Positions 43,008 through 51,242 are shown, counted from the first letter of the stretch. The stretch is 64,000 bases of DNA from Pseudobacter sp051955275 (GCF_051955275.1 NZ_JBQCGW010000300.1:1-64000), one strand, 5' to 3'. Numbers and translations are program-made. The notes: a model not told the origin generated them from the letters alone.

Positions 43008-43958
43008 ATGGAAACAACTGTCAAGATCTTTTCCGGCACCGGGTCTCAGTACCTCGCCGAAAAAATAGCACAGCAATATGGCACCACGCTGGGAAAAATC
43101 ACTATTTCCAAGTTCAGCGATGGCGAAATTCAACCTGTTTTCCAGGAAAGTATCAGAGGCGACATGGTTTTCCTGGTGCAGTCCACTTTTGCTCCCGCAG
43201 AGAATATCCTCGAGATCCTGCTCATGATCGATGCAGCCAGAAGGGCATCCGCCTACAAAGTGGTAGTGGTGATACCTTATTACGGGTATGCCCGCCAGGA
43301 CAGGAAGGACAAGCCCCGGGTAGCCATCGGATCCAAGCTGATTGCCAATATGTTAGTAGCCGCTGGCGCTGACAGGGTGATTACCATGGACCTCCATGCT
43401 CCCCAGATTCAGGGCTATTTCGACATTCCGGTGGATCACCTGGACAGTTCTGCCATATTTATTCCTTACATTCAGCAACTTCAGCTGGAAAATCTTACCT
43501 TTGCGGCCCCTGACGTAGGCAGCGCCAACAGGATCCGTGAGATTGCCACCTACTTCAATGCAGATATGGTGATCTGCGATAAGCACCGGAAACGGGCCAA
43601 CGAGATCGCCAGCATGGTTGTGATCGGTGATGTTACAGACAGGGACGTAGTTCTTATAGATGATATCTGTGATACGGGCGGTACCCTTGCCAAGTCAGCA
43701 GGATTGCTGCTGGAGAAAGGAGCCAGGAGTGTAAGGGCACTCTGTACACACCCGGTACTGAGCGGCAACGCCTACTCAAATATCGAGAACAGTGTACTGG
43801 AGGAACTGGTGGTTTGTGATACCATTCCCCTGAAGCAGAAGATATCAAAGATAAAAGTGCTGAGCGTGGCAGAACTGTTTGCAGTGGCCATCCGCAACGC
43901 ATACGAGAACAGGAGCATCACCGGCCTGTTCATCCACAGCCAGCTGAGGAACAAATAA
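43008..43958 (+). CDS. prs: ribose-phosphate pyrophosphokinase
   Basis: A 316-residue enzyme that makes PRPP from ribose 5-phosphate and ATP for nucleotide, His and Trp synthesis. Motifs: FSDGEIQPVFQESIRGDMVFLVQS, the flexible loop YGYARQDRKDKPR, MDLHAPQIQGYFDIPVDHL, and the PRPP-binding VLIDDICDTGGTLAKSA. Length is standard. It is 41 nt upstream of rplY, a pair (prs then rplY then pth) conserved in many bacteria, so the three are probably one transcriptional region. Confidence 0.97.
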   Translation: METTVKIFSGTGSQYLAEKIAQQYGTTLGKITISKFSDGEIQPVFQESIRGDMVFLVQSTFAPAENILEILLMIDAARRASAYKVVVVIPYYGYARQDRKDKPRVAIGSKLIANMLVAAGADRVITMDLHAPQIQGYFDIPVDHLDSSAIFIPYIQQLQLENLTFAAPDVGSANRIREIATYFNADMVICDKHRKRANEIASMVVIGDVTDRDVVLIDDICDTGGTLAKSAGLLLEKGARSVRALCTHPVLSGNAYSNIENSVLEELVVCDTIPLKQKISKIKVLSVAELFAVAIRNAYENRSITGLFIHSQLRNK

Positions 43959-43999
43959 GGTGACAGCACTTTGTGTTCAATTTAAACAAACATATAAAA

Positions 44000-44608
44000 A
44001 TGAAAGCAATTACAATCGAAGGACAACTGAGGACCGAAACCGGGAAAAAAGCCACCCGCCAACTTCGCTCTCAGGGTCAGGTGCCTGGTGTAATTTATGG
44101 CGGTGCATCGGAAGTTAGTTTTTCAGCTCCAGTGCTGGCTTTTAAACCGCTTGTTTACACTCCGGAGTTTCAGGTAGCAGAAATCAAAGTTGACGGAAAA
44201 ACTTACAGGACCATCCTGAAAGATATCCAGTTCAATAAGGTAACTGATGAACTGAACCATATCGACTTCCTGGAACTGGTAGAAGACAAAGCTATCGTAG
44301 CTACGCTTCCGCTGAAGTTCGTGGGTACTTCTGCTGGTGTTAAAGCCGGTGGTAAACTGATCACAAAGATCAAATCACTGAAGGTAAAAACTCTTCCAAA
44401 ATATCTGAAAGAGAATATCGAAGTTGACCTGACAGGTCTGGAACTGAACGGAAACATCCGTGTAGAAGACGTGAAGCTTGATAACTACGAGATCCTGAAC
44501 TCTCCACGTATCCCCATCGCTTCTGTAGTGATGACCCGTCAGCTGAAACAGGAAGAAGCTGCTGCACCTGCTAAAGGTGGCGCTGCTAAACCTGCTGCAA
44601 AGAAATAA
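44000..44608 (+). CDS. rplY: 50S ribosomal protein L25 (Ctc-type)
   Basis: About 202 residues from the ATG at 44000 (MKAITIEGQLRTETGKK); the longer frame from 43973 adds 9 residues of leader and is unlikely. The N-terminal L25 domain (about 1-90) binds 5S rRNA, and the C-terminal TL5/Ctc beta domain (about 95-180; GVKAGGKLITKIKSLKVKTLPKYLKENIEVDL) makes this the long form. A final AAAPAKGG-type low-complexity tail of about 20 residues rich in Ala and Lys is common in Bacteroidota. It is followed by a terminator. Confidence 0.95.
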   Translation: MKAITIEGQLRTETGKKATRQLRSQGQVPGVIYGGASEVSFSAPVLAFKPLVYTPEFQVAEIKVDGKTYRTILKDIQFNKVTDELNHIDFLELVEDKAIVATLPLKFVGTSAGVKAGGKLITKIKSLKVKTLPKYLKENIEVDLTGLELNGNIRVEDVKLDNYEILNSPRIPIASVVMTRQLKQEEAAAPAKGGAAKPAAKK

Positions 44609-44639
44609 GTCCAGTTAAAAAAGCATTGAAATAAAATCC

Positions 44640-44669
44640 AAGCCCGGAAACCTTGCCGGGCTTGTTTTT
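44640..44669 (+). terminator. rho-independent terminator after rplY
   Basis: AAGCCCGG (44640-44647) and CCGGGCTT (44656-44663) form a perfect 8-bp stem with an 8-nt loop, then a T run. Confidence 0.85.
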
Positions 44670-44781
44670 ATTTCAGGTGAGATTTCCTGTTACTGAAAAG
44701 TTCCGCTCCAGAAACCACTAATCGTTCCCGCATAACCTTTACACAGATCTCAGTAACAGGAACGGATTAAAAGATTCTAGT

Positions 44782-45360
44782 ATGTCAAAATTCCTTATCG
44801 TAGGTTTAGGCAATATTGGCATCGAATACGCCGGAACCCGCCACAATATTGGTTTTGATGTGGCTGACGCACTTGCCGTCAAGCATAGTGTTCCATTCCG
44901 GTCAGACAGGCTTGCAGACCTGGCTGAACTGAAATATCGCGGAAAACAGTTGATAATTATCAAGCCAACCACTTATATGAACCTGAGTGGGAAAGCTGTT
45001 AAATATTGGCTCGACAAAGAAAAGATCGCCCCTTCGAATATGATCGTCATCGTAGATGAGCTCGCAATACCACTGTCGAAACTTCGACTGAGACTTTCGG
45101 GTAGCGATGGAGGTCATAACGGCTTGAAGAGCATTCAGGCGATACTTGGAACCGATCAGTATCCCAGACTACGGTTTGGCATCGGTAACAATTATCCCAA
45201 AGGAATGCAGGCAGAATATGTGTTGGGGAAATGGTGGAAAGAGGAAATTCCTGTTGTGATGCAGAAGATACAGAAGAGCGTCGAAGCTATCGAAAGCATT
45301 GTCCACATTGGGATTGAACGCACCATGAATGAGGTTAATAAATTGGAGTTTCCACTATGA
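44782..45360 (+). CDS. pth: peptidyl-tRNA hydrolase
   Basis: A 192-residue enzyme that releases tRNA from peptidyl-tRNA dropped by ribosomes. Catalytic residues N11, H21 (GLGNIGIEYAGTRHNIGFD), D92 (VDELAIPLSKL) and N113 (DGGHNGLKS) are all in place. Length is usual. The gene is downstream of rplY but separated by a terminator and 170 nt. Confidence 0.96.
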   Translation: MSKFLIVGLGNIGIEYAGTRHNIGFDVADALAVKHSVPFRSDRLADLAELKYRGKQLIIIKPTTYMNLSGKAVKYWLDKEKIAPSNMIVIVDELAIPLSKLRLRLSGSDGGHNGLKSIQAILGTDQYPRLRFGIGNNYPKGMQAEYVLGKWWKEEIPVVMQKIQKSVEAIESIVHIGIERTMNEVNKLEFPL

Positions 45361-45507
45361 TTTGTTAATTTGAATCTTTATTTTCGCAATTGTATCCCGG
45401 AATGGATAATAACTTTTTGATATTCAATATTTCTATGCAACTGTACCCCCACCTGTCCAGGTTATGAAACTTGAAAACAATTATCACAGTTAAACCCTTT
45501 GTTGTGT

Positions 45508-46119
45508 ATGAAAATATTCTGTGTAGGCCGTAATTACGTGGCACACGCAAATGAATTGGGAAACGAAGTACCAGATGAGCCTATCATATTTCTGAAACCA
45601 AAAAGTGCTCTGTTGCAGGCACACACTCCGTTCTACTATCCTGAATTCACAAATGAACTGGATTACGAATGTGAACTGGTATTAAGAATATCAAAGAACG
45701 GTAAATACATCCAGGAAAGGTTTGCCAATAAATACTACGACGCAGTTACTGCCGGTATAGACTTCACTGCCCGCGATGTACAACGTGAGCTGAAAGAGAA
45801 AGGACTGCCATGGGAGAAAGCAAAAGCGTGGGACAACTCCGCTGTGATCGGTAAATGGATCCCCTTTCAGAACGTAAAGAATAAGAAAGACCTCAACTTC
45901 TGCCTCTACAAGAACAAGGAACTTGTTCAGCAGGGCAATGCCAATCTCATGATCAATAGTTTCGATAAAGTGATCGCTCACATTTCGAATTATTTTTCCG
46001 TGAACATCGGCGACCTCGTTTTCACCGGCACCCCCGCAGGCGTTGGAGAATGCGTGGTAGGAGATGAGCTCGAAGCCTTCATCGAAGATGAAAGCATGTT
46101 GAACCTCGAGATCAAATAA
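45508..46119 (+). CDS. fumarylacetoacetate hydrolase (FAHD) family protein
   Basis: About 203 residues from the ATG at 45508 (TTG at 45499 is in frame but poorer). The metal-binding ELDYECELVLRI, the VTAGIDFTARDVQ block, KAWDNSAVIGKW and VFTGTPAGVG are the FAHD signatures. Members split C-C bonds (acylpyruvases, oxaloacetate tautomerase/decarboxylase, 2-keto-4-pentenoate hydratase). The compact size resembles FAHD1-type acylpyruvate hydrolases. The substrate is uncertain. It is followed by a strong terminator. Confidence 0.9.
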   Translation: MKIFCVGRNYVAHANELGNEVPDEPIIFLKPKSALLQAHTPFYYPEFTNELDYECELVLRISKNGKYIQERFANKYYDAVTAGIDFTARDVQRELKEKGLPWEKAKAWDNSAVIGKWIPFQNVKNKKDLNFCLYKNKELVQQGNANLMINSFDKVIAHISNYFSVNIGDLVFTGTPAGVGECVVGDELEAFIEDESMLNLEIK

Positions 46120-46141
46120 CAGTTATAGATCACTACAAGGA

Positions 46142-46177
46142 AAAAGCCGTTCCGCTTCTGCGGGAGGGCTTTTTTTA
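46142..46177 (+). terminator. rho-independent terminator after the FAHD gene
   Basis: AAAGCC-G-TTCCGC pairs with GCGGGA-G-GGCTTT (one mismatch and a G-T pair) around a 4-nt loop, and a run of seven T completes it. Confidence 0.85.
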
Positions 46178-46218
46178 TGCTTAACCAATATAAAACTAAC
46201 AATCGTTATTGTTTTTAT

Positions 46219-46226
46219 TACTTTTG
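46219..46226 (+). promoter_or_regulatory. -7 promoter element for the E1 gene
   Basis: TACTTTTG matches TAnnTTTG and lies 23 nt before the ATG at 46250, just after the FAHD terminator. Confidence 0.55.
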
Positions 46227-46249
46227 CCCGATATACCGCATAAGACGTT

Positions 46250-48319
46250 ATGACCAGTACAGATACTATGATGAAAGCCTATCGCCTGATGTGCACAGCA
46301 AAGGCGATGGCTGAGAAATATGAATCCAACAGACAGGTTTGTAAATACGTGCATTCCACCTCACGCGGCCATGAAGCCATTCAGCTGGCTACCGCTTTTC
46401 AGTTGCTGCCCTGCGACTATGTGAGCCCGTATTACCGTGATGAGAGCATCCTCCTGGGCCTGGGCTTTACGCCCTACCAGCTGATGCTGCAGTTACTGGC
46501 AAAAGGTGAGGATATCTTCACAGGAGGCCGTGAATATTACAGTCACCCCAACTACAGGGGCAACGATAAACCAACCATCATTCACCAGAGCAGCGCCACC
46601 GGCATGCAGGCCATTCCAACCACCGGCCTGGCGCAGGGTGTGCAGTTCCTGGAACAGATCCATGCAGCTTCCCTGCCACTCGGCCCTGCCGGCGAAATGC
46701 CCGTGGTGGTATGTTCACTCGGTGATGCCAGCGTTACGGAAGGAGAGGTGAGCGAAGCCTTTCAGTTTGCCGTTCTCAAAAAACTGCCCATCATATACCT
46801 GGTACAGGATAATAACTGGGGCATCTCCGTTAGTTCCGAAGAAGCACGGGCAATGGATGCTTACGATTATGCGGGCGGCTTCCCGGGTATGGGGCGCGTA
46901 CGCATCAACGGTAGTGACTTTGAAGAAAGCTACAACAATATGCGCCGCATCATCCAGTATGTGCGGCAACACCGCGGACCATACCTGGTGCAGGCAAAAG
47001 TGCCGCTGCTGGGGCATCATACCAGTGGTGTGAGAAAAGAATTCTACCGTACGCAGGAAGACTGGAACAAACACCTGGTAGACGATCCCGGTCCGAAACT
47101 TCGCCAGCGGCTCCTGGAATCAGGCATTGCAGAAGCAGACCTTCAGCTGATGGAAACAGAAACCGTTCAGTTTGTAGATAACCAGTTTGCAATGGCCGTA
47201 CAGGCACCTGATCCTGATCCGGCAACCGTAACACAACATGTATTTGCCCCCACGCCGGTTACGGAAGAAAAGGGCAGCAGGAATGGCAATGGCAGTGGCG
47301 ACAAGATCATGATGGTGGATGCAGCGCTTTTTGCCATCCGTGAACTGATGGAGGATTTCCCGGAGGCCATTCTATACGGCCAGGACGTAGGCAGAAGGCT
47401 GGGAGGCGTGTTCCGCGAAGCAGCCACGCTGGCCGAACAGTTCGGCGATCATCGTGTCTTCAATACGGCCATCCAGGAAGCCTATATCATCGGGTCTACT
47501 GTAGGCATGAGCGCAGTGGGCCTCAAGCCCATCGTGGAAGTGCAGTTTGCAGATTATATATACCCCGGCCTCAACCAGCTTGTTACTGAGATCTCAAAAT
47601 CAGCATATCTTAGCTGTGGCAAATTCCCCATACAGACCGTGATCCGCATCCCCATCGGAGCCTATGGTGGTGGTGGCCCTTATCACAGCGGTAGTATCGA
47701 AACCACGCTTCTTTCCATCAAAGGCATCAAAATAGCCTATCCTTCCAATGCAGCCGATATGAAAGGCCTGATGAAATCGGCTTTCCTCGATCCCAATCCC
47801 GTAGTAATGCTTGAGCACAAAGGATTGTACTGGAGCAAGGTTCCGGGCACCGAAGATGCAAAAGCGCATGAGCCTTCCCGTGATTATGTTCTGCCTTTCG
47901 GAAAAGGCATGATTGTAGCAGCGGCTGATGCAGCAAGAGTGAACGAAGGAAGTTCCTGCTGTATCATAACTTATGGTATGGGCGTTTACTGGGCTAAAGC
48001 AGCAGCAAAAAGATTCCCCGGACAGGTGGAGATCATCGATCTCCGTACCCTCTTCCCGCTGGATGAAGAGCTGGTGTATGAAACAGTAAAGAAACACGGA
48101 AAATGCCTGGTGCTTACAGAGGAGCAACAGAATAATTCCTTTGCGGAAGCACTGGCAGGCAGGATCTCACGCAACTGTTTCCAATGGCTTGATGCACCTG
48201 TTGAAGTGCTGGGCGCACTCAACCTGCCCGCAGTACCCATGAACATGGTGCTGGAGCAGGCGATGCTTCCCAACCCTGATAAGGTTGCACACCTGGTAAA
48301 TCAGTTGCTCAGTAGCTGA
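46250..48319 (+). CDS. fused E1 alpha/beta subunit of a branched-chain type 2-oxoacid dehydrogenase
   Basis: A 689-residue thiamin-diphosphate enzyme with alpha (about 1-340) and beta (about 350-689) halves on one chain. The alpha half carries SPYYRDESILLGLG, the TPP motif GDASVTEGEVSEAFQFA to VQDNNWGIS, and the beta half EAILYGQDVGRRLGGVFR, FNTAIQEAYIIGSTVG and VEVQFADYIYPGLNQL. It decarboxylates a 2-oxoacid and passes the acyl group to E2. The best fit is 2-oxoisovalerate dehydrogenase, as in other Bacteroidota fusions. A linker at about 335-350 is rich in Gly, Asn and Ser. No E2 or E3 gene is nearby. It is likely monocistronic. Confidence 0.93.
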   Translation: MTSTDTMMKAYRLMCTAKAMAEKYESNRQVCKYVHSTSRGHEAIQLATAFQLLPCDYVSPYYRDESILLGLGFTPYQLMLQLLAKGEDIFTGGREYYSHPNYRGNDKPTIIHQSSATGMQAIPTTGLAQGVQFLEQIHAASLPLGPAGEMPVVVCSLGDASVTEGEVSEAFQFAVLKKLPIIYLVQDNNWGISVSSEEARAMDAYDYAGGFPGMGRVRINGSDFEESYNNMRRIIQYVRQHRGPYLVQAKVPLLGHHTSGVRKEFYRTQEDWNKHLVDDPGPKLRQRLLESGIAEADLQLMETETVQFVDNQFAMAVQAPDPDPATVTQHVFAPTPVTEEKGSRNGNGSGDKIMMVDAALFAIRELMEDFPEAILYGQDVGRRLGGVFREAATLAEQFGDHRVFNTAIQEAYIIGSTVGMSAVGLKPIVEVQFADYIYPGLNQLVTEISKSAYLSCGKFPIQTVIRIPIGAYGGGGPYHSGSIETTLLSIKGIKIAYPSNAADMKGLMKSAFLDPNPVVMLEHKGLYWSKVPGTEDAKAHEPSRDYVLPFGKGMIVAAADAARVNEGSSCCIITYGMGVYWAKAAAKRFPGQVEIIDLRTLFPLDEELVYETVKKHGKCLVLTEEQQNNSFAEALAGRISRNCFQWLDAPVEVLGALNLPAVPMNMVLEQAMLPNPDKVAHLVNQLLSS

Positions 48320-48366
48320 TCCTTTACTCCGTTAGTTCCATACTACCCAATAAGTTGATATAGACT

Positions 48367-48477
48367 AGATAAGTATATTATCTTTCTACGTCATACATCC
48401 CACTCATTGGCCGCTCGTAAAATTTTAACAATGCGAATCGCATAAAAAGTACCTTATTTACGTAAAGTATCGTACTT
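48367..48477. promoter_or_regulatory. cluster of palindromes upstream of the transposase-derived gene
   Basis: Three dyads lie in 110 bp before the ATG at 48495: AGATAA-GTATA-TTATCT (48367-48383), the perfect 13-nt ATGCGA-A-TCGCAT (48431-48443), and a 31-nt imperfect palindrome (48447-48477) with outer AAGTAC/GTACTT and central TTACGTAA. They look like operator sites, perhaps for autoregulation by the encoded helix-turn-helix protein. Confidence 0.5.
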
Positions 48478-48494
48478 AACCACCTCGCGCCGCC

Positions 48495-49214
48495 ATGAAG
48501 AACAAATACCTGAAAGGTGCCCACCTTTCCGAAAGGAAGGTCAGGGAACTTATTAAATTATTCTGCGATGATCTGACAGCCACACAGATCGCAAGCGTTA
48601 CAGGCATCAGCCGTATCACGGTGAATGCTTATTTCAAGCTTATCCGCACACATATAGCCCGCTTCTGCGAAGAGCGAAATCCCCTGCGTGTATCAAAAGG
48701 CACACATGCTTTTATTCCAGTTGACAGTACAGCACTTGGTTTGGATAATGCCGAGAACGGCTCCAGGAAGCCTTTCTATGGCATCTATAAAAAGGAGGAT
48801 CATATCTACACGGACAAATTACCGGAAGTGGATGGTGACTGGCTGAACGACTGGATCAAGGGACGGGTTGATGCAGGATCGGATCTGGTTGAGAAATATT
48901 CACTACACCTGTACAAGGGAATTGCCGATTTCAACAGCATCAGGTTGCATCGCCTCAACGGAATTAACGGGCATGGCAATGGCATAAAGAATGTACAGGA
49001 TGATATCGATATTTTCTGGGGCATGCTCAAATCAAGGCTAGTGAAATTCCGCGGCCTCAATGGTGGCACCCTCTACCTGCACGTTAAAGAAACTGAATTC
49101 AGATACAATCACCGTTCAGCGGACATCTACGAGATGTTGCTCGACATTTTGCATCAGCAGCCGTTGCATACATCAAAAACAATGGTTGCCAGAGAAAGCA
49201 TTCCGGGAAAATAA
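48495..49214 (+). CDS. IS1595/IS1016-type transposase-derived protein, probably catalytically inactive
   Basis: A 239-residue protein. The N-terminus resembles IS1016-type transposases: LSERKVRELIKLFCDDLTATQIASVTGISRITVNAYFKLI (about 11-50) is a helix-turn-helix. The C-terminus LVKFRGLNGGTLYLHVKETEFRYNHR is the family's end block. In between, the first acidic site may remain (VDSTALGLD), but the usual HSDGW-like second Asp is replaced (around EKYSLHLYKGIAD) and the NGIE-type site reads VQDDIDIFW. Family assignment comes from remembered sequences. No terminal inverted repeats or target duplication were found, so it is not an intact IS; a domesticated DNA-binding protein is possible. Decay after insertion is the alternative. 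Confidence 0.7.
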   Translation: MKNKYLKGAHLSERKVRELIKLFCDDLTATQIASVTGISRITVNAYFKLIRTHIARFCEERNPLRVSKGTHAFIPVDSTALGLDNAENGSRKPFYGIYKKEDHIYTDKLPEVDGDWLNDWIKGRVDAGSDLVEKYSLHLYKGIADFNSIRLHRLNGINGHGNGIKNVQDDIDIFWGMLKSRLVKFRGLNGGTLYLHVKETEFRYNHRSADIYEMLLDILHQQPLHTSKTMVARESIPGK

Positions 49215-49220
49215 TAATTC

Positions 49221-49300
49221 GCAACCACCCGGTGTATTGGTTGCTGCATTCGAATTTTCTCATGTGACTCGCAGTTCCGGTTCTCCGGAACTGCCTATTT
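49221..49300 (+). ncRNA. candidate structured RNA, tandem element A
   Basis: In order: stem GCAACCA (49221-49227) with TGGTTGC (49238-49244), a linker, the block TTTTCTCATGTGACTCG (49255-49271), and a hairpin CAGTTCCGG-TTCT-CCGGAACTG (49272-49293) followed by a T-rich tail. It starts 7 nt after the stop of the gene at 48495, so it may also be that gene's 3' end and terminator. Confidence 0.45.
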
Positions 49301-49514
49301 TTAAAACCCGTCAGAGTGCTTTTTGCTCTGTTAATATGGATAATCTGTCATTTCGCACATTTTAACTATTTCCGGCAATAAATTTTGAGTTCTTTTGCAT
49401 CTCGTAATAAACCCACACCTTCTCCTGTTTTAGTTGAACCTTCTTCCTGTATCGTATATTAATCTAATGTATTTCGAAATATTTCTCCGGGGATTTCCCT
49501 TATGCTACTTCTGA

Positions 49515-49604
49515 CGCAACTCATCCCTGGATCATTAACCTTAGTTGCGGTATAGAATTTTTCTCATGTGACTCGAAGGTGGTTTCTACCACCTTCTTTT
49601 TTTT
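49515..49604 (+). ncRNA. candidate structured RNA, tandem element B
   Basis: Same layout as element A: stem CGCAACT (49515-49521) with AGTTGCG (49543-49549), a linker, the identical block TTTTCTCATGTGACTCG (49559-49575), and a hairpin whose 9-bp stem GAAGGTGGT/ACCACCTTC also has a TTCT loop (49575-49596), then a run of eight T. The stem bases differ from A but remain fully paired. It lies 150 nt upstream of the LytTR gene. Confidence 0.5.
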
Positions 49605-49615
49605 CAGCATGCTGA
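49604..49615. promoter_or_regulatory. 12-bp perfect palindrome
   Basis: TCAGCATGCTGA lies directly after the T run of element B, in the upstream region of the LytTR gene. It may be an operator or a small hairpin. Confidence 0.35.
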
Positions 49616-49751
49616 TTTTAGTGTTTGGATGGGCGAATAACGCAGTTTGGATCGCATATTCATGTGGTTTTGGCCAAATGGTAGTGATGAATGGTAACGA
49701 ACGATGCATTTTTGTTGTCAGATCAATGAATCACCAACAAACCTAATAGTC

Positions 49752-50201
49752 ATGAACGCAATGCACGCAGCGATGCAACATCTCACCCAGGCGGTACCCG
49801 ACTCAGAAACTGCCTGGAAACAATTCTTCCAGGAATATTTTCCTGAGAAGGTTTCTCCCGATTATAAATCCAGGTTCCTCGTAAAGAAAGGACATCAGCT
49901 GATCTCCCTTCCTGTGAACGAGATCCGTTATTTCTACCTCCGCGAAAAACTCACTTTCGTAAAGATGTCGGACAATAAGGATCATATCCTGGATTACACC
50001 ATCACAGAGATCGAGAAGCTCATCTCCCCGGAAAGATTTTTCAGGGTCAGCCGTCAGTTCATCATCAGCCATGATGCCATTGAAAAAGTGCTTGTGAGCA
50101 CACATGGTAAGCTGAGAGTGGAAGTGAAACCGCTTCATCCCGATCCCATCATCATCAGCCGCGAGAGAGTACCTGCTTTCAAAGCCTGGCTGGGAGAATA
50201 A
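49752..50201 (+). CDS. stand-alone LytTR DNA-binding protein
   Basis: About 149 residues from the ATG at 49752 (a frame from 49704 adds 16 unrelated residues). Residues 41-149 are a LytTR domain: RFLVKKGHQLISLPVNEIRYFYLREKLTFV, ILDYTITEIEKLI, FFRVSRQFIISHDAIEKV and the final ISRERVPAFKAWLGE. There is no receiver domain, only a helical N-terminus of 40 residues, so control by phosphorylation is not expected; binding of a partner or ligand is possible. It follows the tandem RNA-like elements. A LytS-type kinase gene lies 8 kb downstream, but no direct link is shown. Confidence 0.88.
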   Translation: MNAMHAAMQHLTQAVPDSETAWKQFFQEYFPEKVSPDYKSRFLVKKGHQLISLPVNEIRYFYLREKLTFVKMSDNKDHILDYTITEIEKLISPERFFRVSRQFIISHDAIEKVLVSTHGKLRVEVKPLHPDPIIISRERVPAFKAWLGE

Positions 50202-50426
50202 CAAGTGTATACACCGGCCCACACCCCGGCCGGTATCCCGTTTTTCCGCTTCACCGGATTGCATTCCCCCTCACTTGCCTGTATTGCAAACCCCGGCTAA
50301 CTTTTTCTTCAATTCAGCAGCGCCACCCCGCTCCTGAAACTACATTATTCACTGTCCGGATACCTGTCAGTTCTGTGCACTCACGCACAGCTGCATTTTT
50401 ATTGTCAATACACAAATCAAATCGTA

Positions 50427-51242
50427 ATGCTTAAAAATTTCAAAGTACTGCCACTGCTTGCAGCAGTAGTGGGAATACTGTCTGCATCCTGCAGTAAGAA
50501 CAACGGTAAAGAGGAACCTGCACCTGAACCTGCACCGGAATACCCAACAGCCCCTGTTCAGGGAGAACTGCAGGTGCATTTTGATGCATCCACCATTGAA
50601 CTGGCCCGGGTGGATTCAGGATATGTAGTGCTGCAAAGAGAAGGCAACGGCCTGCAGTATCTGAAAAGATTCACCAAAGGCAATCATCTGCTGAGGATCG
50701 ATATCGATGGAATGGCCGAAGGACAATACAGTGCCTCCTTTGTGATTGACATGAAGCTTAAGAACGATAACAAAGTGATCTGGCGGCAATTCAGGGTGAA
50801 GAAGGATCTGCGGCTGGTACAGACCGGCGTTGCCGTAAAAGCGCCCCTAAATGAACTGAAGAAAGAATGGAAGCCATACGTGGTGCTTTCAGACGCCACC
50901 AGGAGCTTTCAGCTGACTGTTCCCATGGATTGCTCTGATCCTTATTTTGAATTCCTGAGGCGCGATCCCAAATGGGACTATGTACATTTTGAAAGGGCTG
51001 CCTACAAACGCACCGGCCCCAATTCCAAAACACCGCTGGGAGCTAAATCCTTTGAATGTGCAAACGGGGAATGTTTCGATGGCAACGGATTCATCATCGA
51101 TTCAAAAATATTTGAGGACTGGTCCGGAAATATCAGCGCCTACCCCTGGGATAATGCCGAGATTTTCCTCATCCTGCTAAATGAAGATACCGGTAATGAC
51201 CTTACCATACTACACAGTTTTGATATCCCGGATGTACTGTAA
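50427..51242 (+). CDS. hypothetical lipoprotein
   Basis: A 271-residue lipoprotein with lipobox ILSASC followed by SKNNGKE. A Pro/Glu-rich spacer (PAPEPAPEYPTAP) precedes a globular part with several WxxxFRVKKDLRL-like strands, two close cysteines (ECANGECFDGNGF, about 211-216) and one earlier (PMDCSDPYF). The ECANGEC pattern could bind a metal or form disulfides; this is speculative. I do not recognise the family. It is a single gene between the LytTR gene and gltB. Confidence 0.78.
   Translation: MLKNFKVLPLLAAVVGILSASCSKNNGKEEPAPEPAPEYPTAPVQGELQVHFDASTIELARVDSGYVVLQREGNGLQYLKRFTKGNHLLRIDIDGMAEGQYSASFVIDMKLKNDNKVIWRQFRVKKDLRLVQTGVAVKAPLNELKKEWKPYVVLSDATRSFQLTVPMDCSDPYFEFLRRDPKWDYVHFERAAYKRTGPNSKTPLGAKSFECANGECFDGNGFIIDSKIFEDWSGNISAYPWDNAEIFLILLNEDTGNDLTILHSFDIPDVL

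Larger units (their letters stand above)
49215..49751. other. 537-bp intergenic region holding two RNA-like elements
   Basis: Between the transposase-derived gene and the LytTR gene. It holds the two elements at 49221-49300 and 49515-49604, a further CAGAG/CTCTG hairpin near 49310-49330, and the 12-bp palindrome at 49604-49615. No open frame of note is present. A TTCTTTTGC stretch near 49393 could be part of a promoter for the second element, though it does not fit TAnnTTTG well. Confidence 0.6.

Noticed and set aside
48320..49700. An intact insertion sequence around the transposase-like gene
   Set aside because: No matching terminal inverted repeats or short target duplication were found on either side.
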